Positions 62,574 through 64,000 of a stretch of 64,000 nucleotides of DNA are shown here, one piece after another. How positions within the stretch are numbered: the first letter of the stretch is position 1; every line of letters begins with the position of its first letter. The DNA comes from Gammaproteobacteria bacterium UBA2679 (GTDB taxonomy: Bacteria > Pseudomonadota > Gammaproteobacteria > Pseudomonadales > Oleiphilaceae). The DNA lies in contig DEMD01000015.1 of NCBI GenBank assembly GCA_002354735.1, positions 457,304 through 521,303 on the forward strand, in the 5' to 3' direction. The translations under genes and the position numbers were made by a program. Under the pieces are notes generated by a model that searched no databases, was not told where the DNA came from, and saw only the letters and a list, made by a program, of their open reading frames with translations.

Positions 62574-64000
62574 CTACCGCCTCAGCCCAAAAACCACACT
62601 CATCGGCTCCGCCCCCTCATGCCGCTGATACCTCACCTCACCGAAATACTGAAACGGCGCAGCCTTCCCTCCAGATAACTTGTTCTCCCGAACAAACAGA
62701 TGAACCCCAATCCCCAGGCGCTCGTGATTAATAATCTCCTGGCCCTTCTTGCTATGCGGCGCAGTCGAGTTCTGGCTTTGCCAGTGGAAGGTGCCATCGG
62801 GAGCCCAGGCATCGTGATAGCGATGCTCCTGCGCCTTGCCCTGTTTGTTCAGTGTCACCAGGAGAATATGAGCGCGTTGTTCGTTGAGCGCGACATGGCC
62901 AGAATTCCAATTGCCTGGATTGAACTCCCCGCCGAACAGCCGTGGAATCTCTTCACGCTGAAACTGCTGATCCACCGCCATCTGCAAGGGATCAAGCACC
63001 TGCTTGAACCGAGCAAAAGTCCGCAGCTGCGAACTCAACTCATCGTCTACCAGAATATCGTCATAATCAGGATTGGCTGCACGAAGCACGTACTGGCCAT
63101 TGGCGTCCTTGAGGATCTTACGCAGCAGGTATTGGTTGTCGCCAGCATCGTCCTGTCGTTCGATGGCCATGGTGTCGCCGGTGATTGAGCCGGCTCGTTC
63201 TGGGCTGATGGCTTCCAGGAGCAGGTAGTCGCCATCGTGGACTGGATGCTTGCCGCCGTTCATCGAGTTGCCGGAGGCTCTGGCGATGAAGTGTCGGGCG
63301 GGGTCGAGTTGGCCAAAGGCTTCGCCCAAGTGGCGATATTCCTCTGCGTCGCTACTGGCGGTTCTGAAATGGCCGCAGGCGATTTTGAGGTTGGGGAAGT
63401 AGGGCAGTTCGATACCAGGCGCTACGGTAGGCGCACCGGCTGCCAAAGCAGGGTGAGGAATGATCTCAGCGCTGCCTTCAGTGCCACGCGTCGCCAAGCG
63501 AGCCTGGTAGTCGGCCAGCTTGTAGTCGATCAGCTCCTGCACCCAGGCGGCGAGGAGGTCCTGCTCACTCGGCTTCACATCAGCTACAGCGCGAAAGTGA
63601 CCGTCACGAACTTCAAAGAGCCCACCTGCAGCACGCTTACCACCCTCGCCAATCCAGGCTGCGACAGGATTGCGGCGCCAGTAGCTCAGCCACGCTGCCT
63701 CCGCATACTTCGAACGATGCTCTTCCGGTAGATCCACCAACAGCGCCCGACGACGCTGCAGTACATCCCACGAACGCCGAGCAAGCGCAGATAAGGATGG
63801 GCTTGTCGTCCAGCCATCGAGCTCAAGAAAAGCCTCCAGGAGGATCATCTTGTAGCACTTGCTCATCCTGGTGGTTTCGATCTCTGCCAGAAGACGCCGA
63901 TGCTGACTCAGCACCTCTTCCGGTGGCGCAGAAGCCGCTTCATCCGCCTCAGGCAAATCCTTGTTGTCTGCCACCATAGAGAACCAGTCGCCATGGATGT
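62574..64000 (-). CDS. C-terminal part of a helicase-S24 peptidase-DUF3427 protein, cut by the window edge
   Basis: At least 475 codons; the frame stays open to base 64000, so the protein is longer and its N-terminus is outside. The visible part starts with a segment found after the motor of DEAD/DEAH helicases (IETTRMSKCYKMILLEAFLE, WLSYWRRNPVAAWIGEG). An S24/LexA-like domain with SGNSMNGGKHPVHDGDYLLLE (Ser) and QYLLRKILKDANG (Lys) follows. The end is a DUF3427 domain: FHWQSQNSTAPHSKKGQEII, VHLFVRENKL, FQYFGEVRYQRHEG, MSVVFGLRR. Helicase/DUF3427 proteins are often found in restriction or defence loci, but that role is inferred. Confidence 0.8.
   Translation of the reverse strand, partial: IHGDWFSMVADNKDLPEADEAASAPPEEVLSQHRRLLAEIETTRMSKCYKMILLEAFLELDGWTTSPSLSALARRSWDVLQRRRALLVDLPEEHRSKYAEAAWLSYWRRNPVAAWIGEGGKRAAGGLFEVRDGHFRAVADVKPSEQDLLAAWVQELIDYKLADYQARLATRGTEGSAEIIPHPALAAGAPTVAPGIELPYFPNLKIACGHFRTASSDAEEYRHLGEAFGQLDPARHFIARASGNSMNGGKHPVHDGDYLLLEAISPERAGSITGDTMAIERQDDAGDNQYLLRKILKDANGQYVLRAANPDYDDILVDDELSSQLRTFARFKQVLDPLQMAVDQQFQREEIPRLFGGEFNPGNWNSGHVALNEQRAHILLVTLNKQGKAQEHRYHDAWAPDGTFHWQSQNSTAPHSKKGQEIINHERLGIGVHLFVRENKLSGGKAAPFQYFGEVRYQRHEGAEPMSVVFGLRR

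Overview
The window looks like a chromosomal segment of a free-living, probably marine or aquatic gammaproteobacterium. The basis is an EfpL/YeiP paralog of EF-P, a fused FruB (EIIA-HPr-EI) with a Cra-type FruR, a DcaP-like porin, a thiopurine methyltransferase and exosortase-type C-terminal tails. Base composition is moderately GC-rich and Shine-Dalgarno sites are mostly AGGA/GGAGG. The genus cannot be settled from the sequence. I saw no rRNA, tRNA, CRISPR array or intact insertion sequence.

Left part (1-12.4 kb): a partial alpha/beta hydrolase, a secreted nuclease, the fructose PTS operon fruB-fruK-fruA with divergent fruR and three operator-like sites, a DODA-type dioxygenase, a Gly/Asp-rich lipoprotein, and two exported proteins with exosortase-type tails. 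From 12.6 to 15.7 kb there are two tandem secreted reprolysin-like metalloproteases with beta/gamma-crystallin tails and a membrane-anchored chaperone-like partner. From 15.8 to 24.6 kb come housekeeping and accessory singletons: an SF1 helicase, an SRAP protein, a two-domain phytase, EfpL, TPMT and an oxidoreductase.

Central part (24.6-33.8 kb): a coherent ketone-body unit. A DcaP-like porin, a sigma-54 activator, a TRAP transporter (dctPQM), 3-hydroxybutyrate dehydrogenase and acetoacetyl-CoA synthetase lie on one strand. Sigma-54-like -24/-12 elements and repeated GGATC boxes precede both the porin and the TRAP operon. The genes together suggest uptake of a 3-hydroxy acid and its conversion to acetoacetate and acetoacetyl-CoA. 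From 34 to 40.5 kb follow an MBL-rhodanese protein, an MscS channel, lipoproteins and a SWIM-SNF2 helicase.

Accessory part (40.6-49.6 kb): an unusual toxin/immunity-like pair, preceded by two abutting CTAGGG-N4-CCCTAG dyads. Next is a small AAA ATPase gene whose upstream palindrome GTGATAAATTATCAC recurs in front of a frameshifted relic 3.7 kb away. A transglutaminase-type protein and a RhuM gene with an internal deletion follow. From 49.5 to 57.7 kb: a calcineurin-like phosphatase, a solute-binding protein, an isoquinoline 1-oxidoreductase-like molybdenum hydroxylase with its own cytochrome c, and a 7TM-DISM diguanylate cyclase.

Right part (57.7-64 kb): a gene graveyard and possible defence region. 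It holds relics of an S24-DUF3427 protein, a Fic/GNAT chimera, a TM2 pair, an ArsC missing its middle, a truncated HipA-like kinase ending in a perfect palindrome, a DUF3800 protein, and at the edge the C-terminal part of a helicase-S24-DUF3427 protein.
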